26,433 bases of DNA, taken from the NCBI GenBank assembly GCA_964504665.1, contig CAZDEH010000010.1, forward strand, positions 1-26,433, written 5' to 3'. The stretch's first letter is position 1, and every line of letters starts with the position of its first letter. The position numbers and the translations under genes are program-made. The notes below the pieces were generated by a model. It was not told the DNA's origin and ran no database searches. It saw nothing but the letters and a program-made list of their open reading frames with translations. Of the stretch, positions 13,264-21,394 are shown in pieces. Origin of the DNA: STC-54 sp964504665. Its GTDB lineage: Bacteria > Patescibacteriota > Microgenomatia > Daviesbacterales > UBA10151.

Positions 13264-13728
13264 ATGTCTCCGGAAATGGGATTTATTCAAGTTGAAAGAG
13301 AAAACCGTGACAATATTAAGCTTGTAACAGTTAATTTATCAAATGAGAAACAATTTGCTATCCGGAAACTTGACCAAGAAATATTTAAGCTTCTAGGGGG
13401 AGAAGATGATTATGAACCCATATATGATGCTAGGTTCATTGTTGCTGAAAATGTTGTTGGTGAAGATGTAATGTATGTTTACTCTGTTTTTGAAAATTTG
13501 AAACATAGTAATGTGGCCGAAATCTTACGTAAGCAGGGTTTGTGTCAAAAACTTCGATGTGCAGGTATGATAGAACGTCATCTTTTAGTAAAAGGAAATT
13601 ACAGTAGAGCCATCCATGGCTTCTCCGAATCTTTAGCTAGGGCAGGATTGTTATCTGAGACAGCTTCTGAACTTTATAAAAAGCAGATTCTTGAACCATG
13701 TTTTGAAGAACATTTTGAAATTGAGTAG
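13264..13728 (+). CDS. Hypothetical 154-residue cytosolic protein
   Basis: No signal peptide, membrane helix or recognisable motif. The N-terminal half reads as beta strands (KLVTVNL, YDARFIVAENV, VMYVYSVFENL), the C-terminal half as helices. Two Cys (QGLCQKLRCAG) sit five residues apart. TTGATT at 13227-13232 and TATAGG at 13248-13253 (15-nt spacer) precede the ATG by 10 nt, supporting this start. It lies between uvrB and uvrA on the same strand as both, divergent from the 93-residue gene. Function unknown. Confidence 0.6.
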   Translation: MSPEMGFIQVERENRDNIKLVTVNLSNEKQFAIRKLDQEIFKLLGGEDDYEPIYDARFIVAENVVGEDVMYVYSVFENLKHSNVAEILRKQGLCQKLRCAGMIERHLLVKGNYSRAIHGFSESLARAGLLSETASELYKKQILEPCFEEHFEIE

Positions 13729-13767
13729 TGGTCAACCCCTTTTAAAATCTTGCAAAATGGGTTAAAA

Positions 13768-13773
13768 TATAAT
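13768..13773 (+). promoter_or_regulatory. -10 box for uvrA
   Basis: TATAAT at 13768-13773. Unlike most genes here, the ATG is about 50 nt away, so uvrA would have a true 5' leader, which contains the hairpin at 13797-13816. The -35 is unclear. Confidence 0.5.
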
Positions 13774-13796
13774 GTTTTCTATTCGGTAAAACTTCG

Positions 13797-13816
13797 CCCT
13801 TCGACCTTGTTCAGGG
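13797..13816 (+). repeat. Short CCCTTCGAC...TCAGGG repeat in the uvrA leader
   Basis: CCCT (13797-13800) pairs with AGGG (13813-13816), with partial pairing inside. The form CCCTTCGAC..G.TCAGGG resembles short dispersed repeats I have seen in many bacterial genomes (recollection). It ends 9 nt before the uvrA ATG and could hide the start region in a stem. Confidence 0.5.
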
Positions 13817-13825
13817 TTATAAACT

Positions 13826-16797
13826 ATGTTAAACGATAAAATAATTATTAAAGGTGCCAGAGAACATAATCTCAAAAATATTGATCTGGAAATTCCAAAA
13901 AATAAACTGGTAGTTTTAACTGGACTATCCGGCTCAGGCAAATCATCTTTGGCTTTTGATACTTTGTATGCTGAAGGGCAAAGGAGATATGTAGAATCCT
14001 TATCATCTTATGCCAGACAGTTTTTAGGGATCATGGATAAACCTGATGTAGATTTAATTGAAGGTTTATCTCCAGCAATTTCTATTGATCAAAAAAGCGC
14101 TTCCCATAACCCGAGGTCTACAGTTGGGACTACTACAGAAATTTATGATTATTTAAGGCTTTTATATGCAAGAGTGGGTCATCCACACTGTCCTGTCTGT
14201 GGTAATGAGGTTGCCAGGATGAGTGTAGAACAAATAGTGGAACAAGTAGTCAGTATTCAGTCGTCAGCCGTCAGCAAGAAAGGCAGAAGGATTATGATTT
14301 TAGCTCCGATAATAAAAGACCGAAAGGGTGAATACTCCCAGCTTTTTGAAGATCTGAAGAAAAAAGGATATTCAAAAGTCAGAGTTGACGGGCACGTTCG
14401 AGATTTATCTGACTCGCCTCGCTCCGCGCCTGCGTCAACGCGAGTCGCGGGCGGAGCAGGAGATTTTATTCTGATTAAGACAAATAAACATACCGTTGAT
14501 GCTGTGATAGACAGGTTGGTCTTGGATAAAAAATCATTTGAGGATCAAACAGTCATTTCCAGGCTAAACCAAAGTATTGAAACAGCTTTAAAACTTGGTG
14601 AGGGATTTGCAATTATCGGAGATGTAATGGATGCATCTTTAGAATTTCCCGCTAATCCTGAGAAAATAAAGGATACTCTCTATTCGGAAAAATTTTCTTG
14701 TCCAAAATGCAATATTGCTTTACCTGAAATTGAACCTAGAACTTTTTCTTTTAACTCTCCTCACGGTGCATGTCCTAAATGTACAGGTCTTGGCTCTTTG
14801 CTAAAAATAGATGCAGATTCTATCTTGAATCCAATTTTAACTATTGCTGAAGGAGGGATATTGCCTTGGTCTCATTTGGGAGAGACAGAGACATGGTTTA
14901 GCCGTACTTTGCAATCTGTAGGAAAAGAGTATGGTTTTGATTTAAATACCAGGCTGGAAAACTTAAGTATTGAAGCTAAACAAATATTAATATATGGGGC
15001 AGGAAAGCAGTTATTTAAAGTGGAAGGGAAAAACCGGGAAGGTAAGTGGACCTATTTTAATACCGGTTTTGAAGGACTAATAATTAATTTAGAACATAGA
15101 TATCATGAAACAGAGTCGGAATATGTTAAGCGCGAAATAGAAAAATATATGGTTACAGAACCCTGTCCCTTGTGTTTTGGGGCAAGACTAAAAAAAGAGG
15201 CATTATCAATTACGGTTGATGATTTGAATATTAGCCAAACGACAGCTCTTTCTATCAGAAAAACATTGAGTTGGATAGAGAAATTAAAATCACCACTTTT
15301 TAACAACAGAGATCTTATAATTTCCGGCCCAATTGTTAAAGAAATTAAAGCCAGGCTGCACTTTTTAATCGATGTCGGTTTAGATTACCTAACCTTGGAT
15401 AGGGCTTCCATGACATTGGCTGGAGGAGAAGCTCAAAGAATCAGACTGGCTTCTCAAATAGGTTCCGGACTATCCGGAGTATTGTATGTGCTTGATGAAC
15501 CTTCTATCGGGCTTCATCAACGTGACAATGTCAGGTTAATAGAAACCCTGAAAAGACTCCGGGATTTGGGAAATACGGTAGTAGTGGTTGAACATGACGC
15601 GGAAACGATGGAAAATGCGGATTTTTTGATAGATTTTGGACCTGGAGCAGGTGAACATGGTGGCAATATCATAGCCAAAGGTACTCCTGAAGAGGTTAAA
15701 AAAAATCTTTTATCTTTAACCGGAAAATATTTATCAGGTAAAAAGAGAGTTGAAATTGATAAAAGTTTGTCTAAAACTTTTACAGATGTAGGTAGGTTAA
15801 AAATTATCGGGGCTTCTGAACACAACTTAAAAAATATTGATGCTGAGTTTCCTTTAGGAAAATTTGTGGCAGTTACAGGAGTTTCAGGATCTGGAAAATC
15901 TACTTTGGTGCATGATATTTTNNNNNNNNNNATATTTTATATCGTTGTTTAGCAGCTAAATATTACAGATCAAGAGACAAAGTGGGTGAGCATAAGGAGA
16001 TAATTGGCACTGAAAACATTGATAAAGTTGTCATGGTTGATCAATCTCCAATAGGCAGAACACCCAGATCTAATCCGGCAACTTATACCGGTGCTTTTAC
16101 TTTTATCCGTGAGCTTTTTGCTAATTCTTCGGAAGCAAAAATTAAAGGTTATAGTCCAGGCAGATTTAGTTTTAATGTTAAAGGAGGAAGATGTGAAGTT
16201 TGTGAAGGTGAGGGACAAATAAAAATTGAGATGCAGTTTCTACCGGATGTTTATGTTGATTGTGAAGCCTGTTTAGGTAAACGCTACAACAGGGAAGCTT
16301 TGGAAATACATTTTAAAGACAAAAATATTGCGGAAGTTTTGGATATGACTGTAGAAAGCGCTTTAACTTTCTTTGATAAAATCCCACAAATAAAAAATAA
16401 GTTATCAGTTCTGAATGAAGTAGGCTTGGGTTATGTTAAACTCGGACAACCAGCTCCAACTTTATCAGGAGGAGAAGCTCAAAGAATAAAGCTTTCTTCA
16501 GAGCTTTCCAAAAGACAAACAGGCAAGACTGTTTATATTTTGGATGAACCAACCACAGGTTTACATTTTGCTGACATCGAAAGGCTGTTAACAATCCTTA
16601 GAAAGTTAGTAAATTTTGGAAATACTGTAATTATTATTGAACATAATTTAGATGTGATTAAAAACACCGATTGGATTATCGATTTAGGGCCTGAAGGGGG
16701 AGATGGTGGAGGAAAAATTATTGCCGAAGGTACGCCCAAAGATATTTCTGCAAACAAAAACTCAATTACAGGTAAATTTTTGGCTAAAATATTGTAA
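13826..16797 (+). CDS. uvrA: Excinuclease ABC subunit A
   Basis: UvrA dimers scan DNA for lesions and load UvrB. The gene is interrupted by ten N at 15922-15931, but the flanks overlap: ATATTTT ends the left side (15915-15921) and begins the right (15932-15938). Merging them gives 2955 bases, exactly 984 codons plus stop, and reads HDILYRCLAAKYY across the join, so the gene is intact. Seen in order: Walker A GLSGSGKSS, zinc module with CPVC, CPKC and CPLC pairs, the ABC signature LAGGEAQRI with DEPSIGLH, second Walker A GVSGSGKST, CEVC/CEAC zinc finger and LSGGEAQRI with DEPTTGLH. Two stretches look inserted: SSAVSK near residue 145 and a GC-rich 16-residue run at 197-212. Both keep the frame. 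Confidence 0.97.
14249..14275 (+). repeat. GTCAGC-type repeat inside uvrA
   Basis: The run contains CAGT/GTCAGC units (CAGTCGTCAGCCGTCAGC at 14258-14275). It adds about six residues (QSSAVS region) between VEQVV and GRRIMILAP compared with E. coli UvrA as I recall it. Similar GTCAGC arrays are known as dispersed short repeats in other bacteria. Confidence 0.55.
14411..14457 (+). repeat. GC-rich interleaved inverted repeats inside uvrA
   Basis: GACTCGC (14411-14417) pairs with GCGAGTC (14440-14446), and GCTCCGC (14421-14427) pairs with GCGGAGC (14451-14457). The two pairs interleave, which is a pseudoknot layout. The segment is strikingly GC-rich in an AT-rich gene and encodes a low-complexity Pro/Ser/Ala/Gly/Arg run at residues 197-212. 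Confidence 0.8.
15922..15931. other. False scaffold gap in uvrA (flanks overlap by 7 bases)
   Basis: ATATTTT occurs at both edges of the N-run. Removing the N and one copy restores the reading frame and the conserved protein sequence, so no bases are missing. Confidence 0.9.
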
Positions 16798-16823
16798 GAA
16801 GAACTAATATACATTACAATGCT

Positions 16824-16859
16824 TAGCTTTACACCTTCGAGGTGTATACCTAAAAGCTA
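16824..16859 (+). repeat. REP hairpin at the 3' side of the RAYT gene
   Basis: Inner stem ACACCT (16831-16836), loop TCG, AGGTGT (16840-16845). Outer stem TAGCTTT (16824-16830) with AAAGCTA (16853-16859). It includes the stop codon of the RAYT gene. The other flank copy is at 17528-17556, in the same orientation. Confidence 0.9.
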
Positions 16860-17517
16860 GTCTTCAACATCTACAAGCTGGTGTTTAATTAATTCTAATG
16901 CTTCTCCATATGCTATTTGGTCTTCTAAAAATTCTATATATTTTTCTTTTGAAGAGAAAAATCCTAAGATTTCACTGGTTGAGCATAAAATATTTCCTGA
17001 ATGAGTATATTCATTATATGAAGACCAGGGATATTCATCTAAGTTTTTTATAATTCCAGACACAACTGGATTTAAATGGATATACCTTGAAACATGAAGA
17101 AATTGTTCGTCACTCTCTATGAGAACTGACTTAAAAGCGCCTTGCAGAAGTGGTCCTACCCGATTGTACTTCGTATTAAAGTATTTGGTATAGCTGTTCG
17201 AGAGCAGGCTTAAGAAGATTGAAATACCACTATTTTTTAATTGGCGTACTAAAAAATGAAAANNNNNNNNNNTGATTAGGCATTAAACAATAGCACAAAA
17301 TATCAACTAATTTATCTTCTGGTATAGTAATAAAGGTGTTAATTCCATGCTTTGAATTAGAAAATTTTGGTTTGGGACCTTGATATTGGTAATAATGGAA
17401 TGTTTGCTGAAATCTTTTGTAATCATAAAATTGTGTAAAAATGTCTTTTTTCTCACTACCCCGATTATAAATATGATAAAGCTCATTAGAAGCTAGAGGT
17501 CCAATTCTTCCGGGCAT
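16857..17517 (-). CDS. REP-associated tyrosine transposase (Y1, IS200-like)
   Basis: This single-strand DNA nuclease/transposase of the TnpA_REP family moves or processes REP hairpins. Ten N at 17263-17272 split the gene, but joining the flanks with no missing base gives 651 nt (216 residues) and rebuilds the HUH site MPNHFHFLV exactly at the join. Other family features are LASNELYHIYNRGSEKKDIF at the N-terminus, SYTKYFNTKYNRVGPLLQG with the likely nucleophile Tyr, and RYIHLNPV followed by YPWSSY. The start ATG is 11 nt inside the hairpin at 17528-17556 and the stop TAG lies in the hairpin at 16824-16859, so the gene fills the space between two REPs. It appears intact. It separates uvrA from the transglutaminase gene. 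Confidence 0.92.
17263..17272. other. False scaffold gap in the RAYT gene (zero bases missing)
   Basis: Direct joining of the two flanks gives codons for P-N-H-F-H-F-L-V, the HUH metal-binding motif, and a gene length divisible by three. The 10 N shift the frame artificially. Confidence 0.9.
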
Positions 17518-17527
17518 ATCTTTAGTT

Positions 17528-17556
17528 TAGCTTTACACCTTCGAGGTGTCAAGCTA
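17528..17556 (+). repeat. REP hairpin at the 5' side of the RAYT gene
   Basis: Inner stem ACACCT (17535-17540), loop TCG, AGGTGT (17544-17549). Outer stem TAGCTT (17528-17533) with AAGCTA (17551-17556). It matches the copy at 16824 over the inner stem and left arm and sits just upstream of the RAYT start. Confidence 0.9.
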
Positions 17557-17587
17557 GATATTGAGATTATGGATTGCGTGATGTTTT

Positions 17588-17596
17588 TGGTAGAAT
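17588..17596 (+). promoter_or_regulatory. Extended -10 for the transglutaminase gene
   Basis: TGG then TAGAAT at 17591-17596, 7 nt before the ATG at 17604. No -35 hexamer at the right distance. It excludes the earlier in-frame start at 17574. Confidence 0.5.
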
Positions 17597-17603
17597 TAGA
17601 TTA

Positions 17604-19448
17604 ATGAAAGCTAGATTTTTCGGATTAGTACTCTTACTAATTTTATTTATTACCATTCCTTTTAAAATTTTAGCTGCCAGTGAGTTTACCACTTCGTATG
17701 ATGTCAGTTATGACGTTGGTATTGATGGAATAACTGAGGTTACTGAGAAAATCACTTTAAAGAATCTAACTAATACCTACTTTGCTTCTTCTTATACTAT
17801 GGCAATTGGTTCCACAACACTCACTGATGTTGCAGCAACTGATGAGGGTGGGGATATGGGAACTAAGGTTGAAAATAAAGATAATCAAACAATTATTAAT
17901 GTAAAATTTAACCAACAAATTACCGGAGTAGATAAGGAACAAAAATTTACTTTAAAATATAAATCTAAAGATTTTGCCAGCTCAATTGGAAAAACCTGGG
18001 AGGTAAATTTACCCAGAATTCATGAAAGATCGGGGGAAGAATCTTTCAATGTTACTCTATCTGTACCTTTCTCTTTTGGTGATCCAACTTCCATATCACC
18101 AAAACCTAAATCTGAATCTGACCGGGGAGGAAAATTAATTTTTAGATTCACTAGAGATCAACTGTTAAATAGTGGAGTATCAGTTAATTTTGGAACTAAT
18201 CAAGTTTTTGATTTTAATTTGAAGTACGACCTGAATAATACTTCATTTTTACCTGTTGTTAGCTCTATTGCGCTACCACCGGATACAAATTACCAAGATG
18301 TATCCATAAAAAGTATCGATCCATCACCTCTAAATATCACTGTTGATGAAGATGGTAACTATTTAGCCTGGTACCAAATACCTAAAAGAAGTAAATTACA
18401 AGTTAAGGTTCAGGGTTTGTCTAAATTGTATATTAATCCTAAGCAAAAAGGGGTTCAAACTCTCTCAAAAGATCAGTTATCAATTTGGACTAAATCTGAT
18501 AAGTTTTGGGAAAAGGATAACCCGAGTATAAGATTAGTTCTAAATGAAATATTTAAAGATAAGCAACCTAAAACTACCCGCGAAAAAGTAAAGCTTATAT
18601 ATCAATATGTAGTTGTTAATCTAAACTATGATTCCGGAAGACTAAGCAATTTAGAAAGAATGGGGGCTGTCACCGCCCTTAGTAACCCACAAAATGCTGT
18701 TTGTATGGAATTTACTGATTTATTTGTGGCTCTTACAAGGGCTGAAGGAATTCCTGCCAGAGAGCTTGACGGATATGCTTATAGTCAAAACAAAAAACTC
18801 CGTCCACTATCTCTTAATGCAAACCTTCTCCATGCTTGGCCTGAATATTTTGATGAGGATCGTGGTTGGGTAATGGTTGACCCAACTTGGGAAAATACCT
18901 CCGGGGGAGTTGATTATTTTAATAAATTTGATTTGAATCATTTAGTTTTAGCTATCAGGGGTGTGTCATCGCAGTATCCATATACAAGTGATGAAGCATT
19001 GGTAAGTATCTCATCTGCGGAGTATAAAACAATATTAGAACCAAAAATGGAAATTTTAGTAAACGATAATTTATGGTCAGGTTTTCTGGTGGCTGGAGAA
19101 ATAAAAATTTCTAATATTGGAGCTTCAGTTTTACCTAACTCAGATTTAAATATTTTTGCTTCAGAGATGCAAATACTCAATTTACAAAAATTATCTGTCC
19201 CTGAAATTCCTCCATTTGGGTTTTCTTCATATAAAATTAATCTCCGCACCCCATTTTTATGGCAGACACGTTTAGGCGAAGTAAATGTTGATTATATGGG
19301 TGTTAGGTATACAAAACAAATTTCTATTATTCCGATCTTTTTATTTTTTCCGGTTCAAAATGTCTTTCTTGTTGTTATAGTAACTTTTGGTTTTGTTTAT
19401 CTGCTTGTTTTATGGCTACATTACCGTAGATATCAAGTATCTAAATGA
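17604..19448 (+). CDS. Secreted, membrane-anchored transglutaminase-like protein
   Basis: This 614-residue protein has a signal peptide (residues 1-24, FKILAAS), about 280 residues of beta-rich extracellular sequence, then a transglutaminase-like (TGc) domain. The triad is visible: C367 in NAVCMEF, H410 in LLHAWPE and D426 in MVDPTWE. After a further beta domain one membrane helix ends the protein (about residues 583-603) with a short basic tail, so it is held on the outer face of the membrane by its C-terminus. TGc domains of this type act as cysteine proteases or cross-linkers; substrate unknown. The stop overlaps the uvrC start (ATGA), which puts a surface protein and a repair nuclease in one transcript. 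Confidence 0.88.
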   Translation: MKARFFGLVLLLILFITIPFKILAASEFTTSYDVSYDVGIDGITEVTEKITLKNLTNTYFASSYTMAIGSTTLTDVAATDEGGDMGTKVENKDNQTIINVKFNQQITGVDKEQKFTLKYKSKDFASSIGKTWEVNLPRIHERSGEESFNVTLSVPFSFGDPTSISPKPKSESDRGGKLIFRFTRDQLLNSGVSVNFGTNQVFDFNLKYDLNNTSFLPVVSSIALPPDTNYQDVSIKSIDPSPLNITVDEDGNYLAWYQIPKRSKLQVKVQGLSKLYINPKQKGVQTLSKDQLSIWTKSDKFWEKDNPSIRLVLNEIFKDKQPKTTREKVKLIYQYVVVNLNYDSGRLSNLERMGAVTALSNPQNAVCMEFTDLFVALTRAEGIPARELDGYAYSQNKKLRPLSLNANLLHAWPEYFDEDRGWVMVDPTWENTSGGVDYFNKFDLNHLVLAIRGVSSQYPYTSDEALVSISSAEYKTILEPKMEILVNDNLWSGFLVAGEIKISNIGASVLPNSDLNIFASEMQILNLQKLSVPEIPPFGFSSYKINLRTPFLWQTRLGEVNVDYMGVRYTKQISIIPIFLFFPVQNVFLVVIVTFGFVYLLVLWLHYRRYQVSK

Positions 19449-20728
19449 AAGATGTAAAGTCCAATTTTTGGTCTAGTCTGGACAAATCTCTTATTCCGCA
19501 TAAACCAGGAGTATATATTTATAAAAACTCTACTCGTGATGTTATCTATGTGGGGAAAGCAATTGACTTATATCACCGTGTTGCTTCATATTTTTTGAAA
19601 AATCAACATGATATTAAAACTGAAAAACTTGTTTCTGAAATAAACAGTTTAGAAACAATTATTGTTAGCTCGGACCTGGAAGCTTTAATTTTAGAGGCGA
19701 ATCTAATTAAAAAATATTTACCTCAATTTAACATTAAACTAACTGATGATAAAGATTATTTATATATTAAAGTTACAAAAGAAGATTTTCCTAAAATTAT
19801 TACAGCCAGAAAAAATGAAGTATTAGATGCAAGAGTGTATTTTGGACCATTTCCTTCAAGTAATACTGTGAGGTCTACTTTAAAAAAATTAAGAAAAATT
19901 TTTCCATGGTGTAATGGAATTTCGAAAAATCATAGAGCCTGTTTTTATTATCATCTCGGACTTTGTCCTGGATCTTGCATTGCTAAAATTTCCAAAGGGG
20001 ACTATAACAAAAATATCCGTAGATTTTCTAAATTTATGGAAGGCAAAACAGATGAAGTTATTAATGATTTACAAAAAGAAATGAATATATATGCTAAAAA
20101 TCTTGAATTTGAAAAAGCTCAGTCTATGAAAAAAACTCTTGAAGGTTTGGAATACTTAACTCAAGCACGGAATATTCAAGTTTATCTGGAGAATCCTAAT
20201 TTTATGGAGGATCAAATTCAAAAATCACTTGAGAGTTTAAAGGACACACTTAAATTAAAAGATTTACCACACAGAATTGAGTGTTTTGATATTTCCAATA
20301 TTCAAGGTAAAGACGCAGTGGGTTCACTTGTTGTATTAACAGAAGGGGAGATAGACAAAAAATGGTACAGAAAATTTAAGATAAGATTAAGTAGTGAACC
20401 TAATGATATTGCTATGATGAGAGAAGTTTTACAAAGAAGGTTTAAACATGATGAATGGCCAAAACCTGATGTAATTTTGGTTGATGGCGGAAGGGGACAA
20501 GTGAATACGGCTTTCGAAGAGTTAAGACAAGCTAATTGGGATATCCCTATCTTTGGACTCGCTAAAAGAATGGAGTGGTTATACCCTCCAAAAGAAGGTA
20601 TCATAAAATTATCAAGGTCTTCTTTATCATTAAGGCTTTTGCAAAAAATTAGAAATGAGGCTCACAGGTTTGCTGTTACCTATCATAGAAAACTAAGGTC
20701 TAATACACGTAGTATAATAAATTTATGA
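19445..20728 (+). CDS. uvrC: Excinuclease ABC subunit C, short form
   Basis: UvrC makes both incisions around a lesion held by UvrB. This form has 427 residues against about 600 in E. coli. Present are the GIY-YIG domain (KPGVYIYKN, VIYVGKA, residues 20-40), the Cys-containing region (WCNGISKNHRACFYYHLGLCPGSC, a possible Fe-S or zinc site), the UVR motif (LEFEKAQSMKKTLEGL) and the RNase H-like 5'-nuclease domain (FDISNIQG, VDGGRGQ, RNEAHRFAVTYHRK). It ends right after that motif, so the helix-hairpin-helix DNA-binding domain is absent. I see no frameshifted remainder downstream: the next gene starts in the ATGA overlap. The short form probably reflects lineage-wide reduction. Confidence 0.95.
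   Translation: MKDVKSNFWSSLDKSLIPHKPGVYIYKNSTRDVIYVGKAIDLYHRVASYFLKNQHDIKTEKLVSEINSLETIIVSSDLEALILEANLIKKYLPQFNIKLTDDKDYLYIKVTKEDFPKIITARKNEVLDARVYFGPFPSSNTVRSTLKKLRKIFPWCNGISKNHRACFYYHLGLCPGSCIAKISKGDYNKNIRRFSKFMEGKTDEVINDLQKEMNIYAKNLEFEKAQSMKKTLEGLEYLTQARNIQVYLENPNFMEDQIQKSLESLKDTLKLKDLPHRIECFDISNIQGKDAVGSLVVLTEGEIDKKWYRKFKIRLSSEPNDIAMMREVLQRRFKHDEWPKPDVILVDGGRGQVNTAFEELRQANWDIPIFGLAKRMEWLYPPKEGIIKLSRSSLSLRLLQKIRNEAHRFAVTYHRKLRSNTRSIINL
20713..20718 (+). promoter_or_regulatory. -10 box at the end of uvrC for the next gene
   Basis: TATAAT at 20713-20718 lies inside the uvrC coding sequence, 6 nt before the ATG at 20725. It would allow independent leaderless expression despite the ATGA overlap. 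Confidence 0.5.
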
Positions 20729-21126
20729 AATCGATTATAAGGCATTTTCTGATAAATTTAGGAGCTTTATGGATAACAACTCAAATACTACCGGCAATTT
20801 CCTTAACGGGAGGAGTGCGCGGTTTATTGATCGGAGGTTTGGCTTTTATGGTTGCTAACATTTTGCTGATACCCGTACTTAGAATACTACTTTTACCGCT
20901 GAATTTATTGACACTCGGATTATTTTCCTGGCTCAGTAATGTTCTTGCATTATATTTTTTAGTAAATGTTGTTCCTTATTTTAAAGTTGGAATTTATCAT
21001 TTCAGCGGCATATATTGGGAAGGATTTTCTTTACCCAGTATGGATTTAACCGTTTTCCAGGTTGTAATCGTCGCCTCCTTTATGTTAGGTTTTATAATTA
21101 ATTTTGCTAACTGGTTAACAAAATAA
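20725..21126 (+). CDS. Four-helix holin-superfamily-IV-like membrane protein
   Basis: The 133-residue protein has four hydrophobic helices (about residues 8-24, 30-52, 56-80 and 108-130). The layout and the pattern LRILLLPLNLLTLGLF, then NVLALYFL fit the PF04020 group (phage holin family IV-like), which is common as a stand-alone chromosomal gene of unknown role. There are no neighbouring phage genes, so a lytic function is unlikely. It overlaps uvrC by 4 bases and probably also has its own promoter. Confidence 0.8.
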   Translation: MKSIIRHFLINLGALWITTQILPAISLTGGVRGLLIGGLAFMVANILLIPVLRILLLPLNLLTLGLFSWLSNVLALYFLVNVVPYFKVGIYHFSGIYWEGFSLPSMDLTVFQVVIVASFMLGFIINFANWLTK

Positions 21127-21134
21127 AACAGAGT

Positions 21135-21162
21135 TTGATAATTTTCTCAAAAAGTGTAAAAT
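21135..21162 (+). promoter_or_regulatory. Promoter for secG
   Basis: TTGATA at 21135-21140, 16-nt spacer, TAAAAT at 21157-21162, and 13 nt to the ATG at 21176. A short leader is expected. Confidence 0.65.
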
Positions 21163-21175
21163 TAATGTCGATAAT

Positions 21176-21394
21176 ATGAATAACAACATCACGACTATTA
21201 TTCAAATGGTTATGGGAATAATTCTCATCGGATTAGTTCTTTTACAAGTTAAAGGTACAGGGCTTGGATCAACCTTTGGAGGCGATTTAGGTTTTTATAG
21301 AACAAAAAGAGGATTTGAAAAACTGTTGTTTAATAGTACAATTGTGGTAGTAGCCTTGTTTCTTATAGCTTCTTTAATCGAATTAATAAGGTGA
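21176..21394 (+). CDS. secG: Preprotein translocase subunit SecG
   Basis: SecG supports SecYEG-mediated protein export. The 72-residue protein has the two-helix hairpin (about residues 7-24 and 52-69) and the conserved cytoplasmic loop, QVKGTGLGSTFGG followed by FYRTKRGFEKLLF. The size is typical. Its stop overlaps the GTG start of the next gene (GTGA), so export and the solute-binding protein are translationally coupled. Confidence 0.93.
   Translation: MNNNITTIIQMVMGIILIGLVLLQVKGTGLGSTFGGDLGFYRTKRGFEKLLFNSTIVVVALFLIASLIELIR

Noticed and set aside
14249..14275. CRISPR-like array
   Set aside because: The units are only a few bases long and inside a coding frame, with no spacers.
13826..16797. 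uvrA split into two genes or a pseudogene
   Set aside because: Removing the N-run and the 7-base overlap restores one intact frame.
20725..21126. Prophage remnant because of the holin-like protein
   Set aside because: No other phage gene nearby; this family is common as a lone chromosomal gene.
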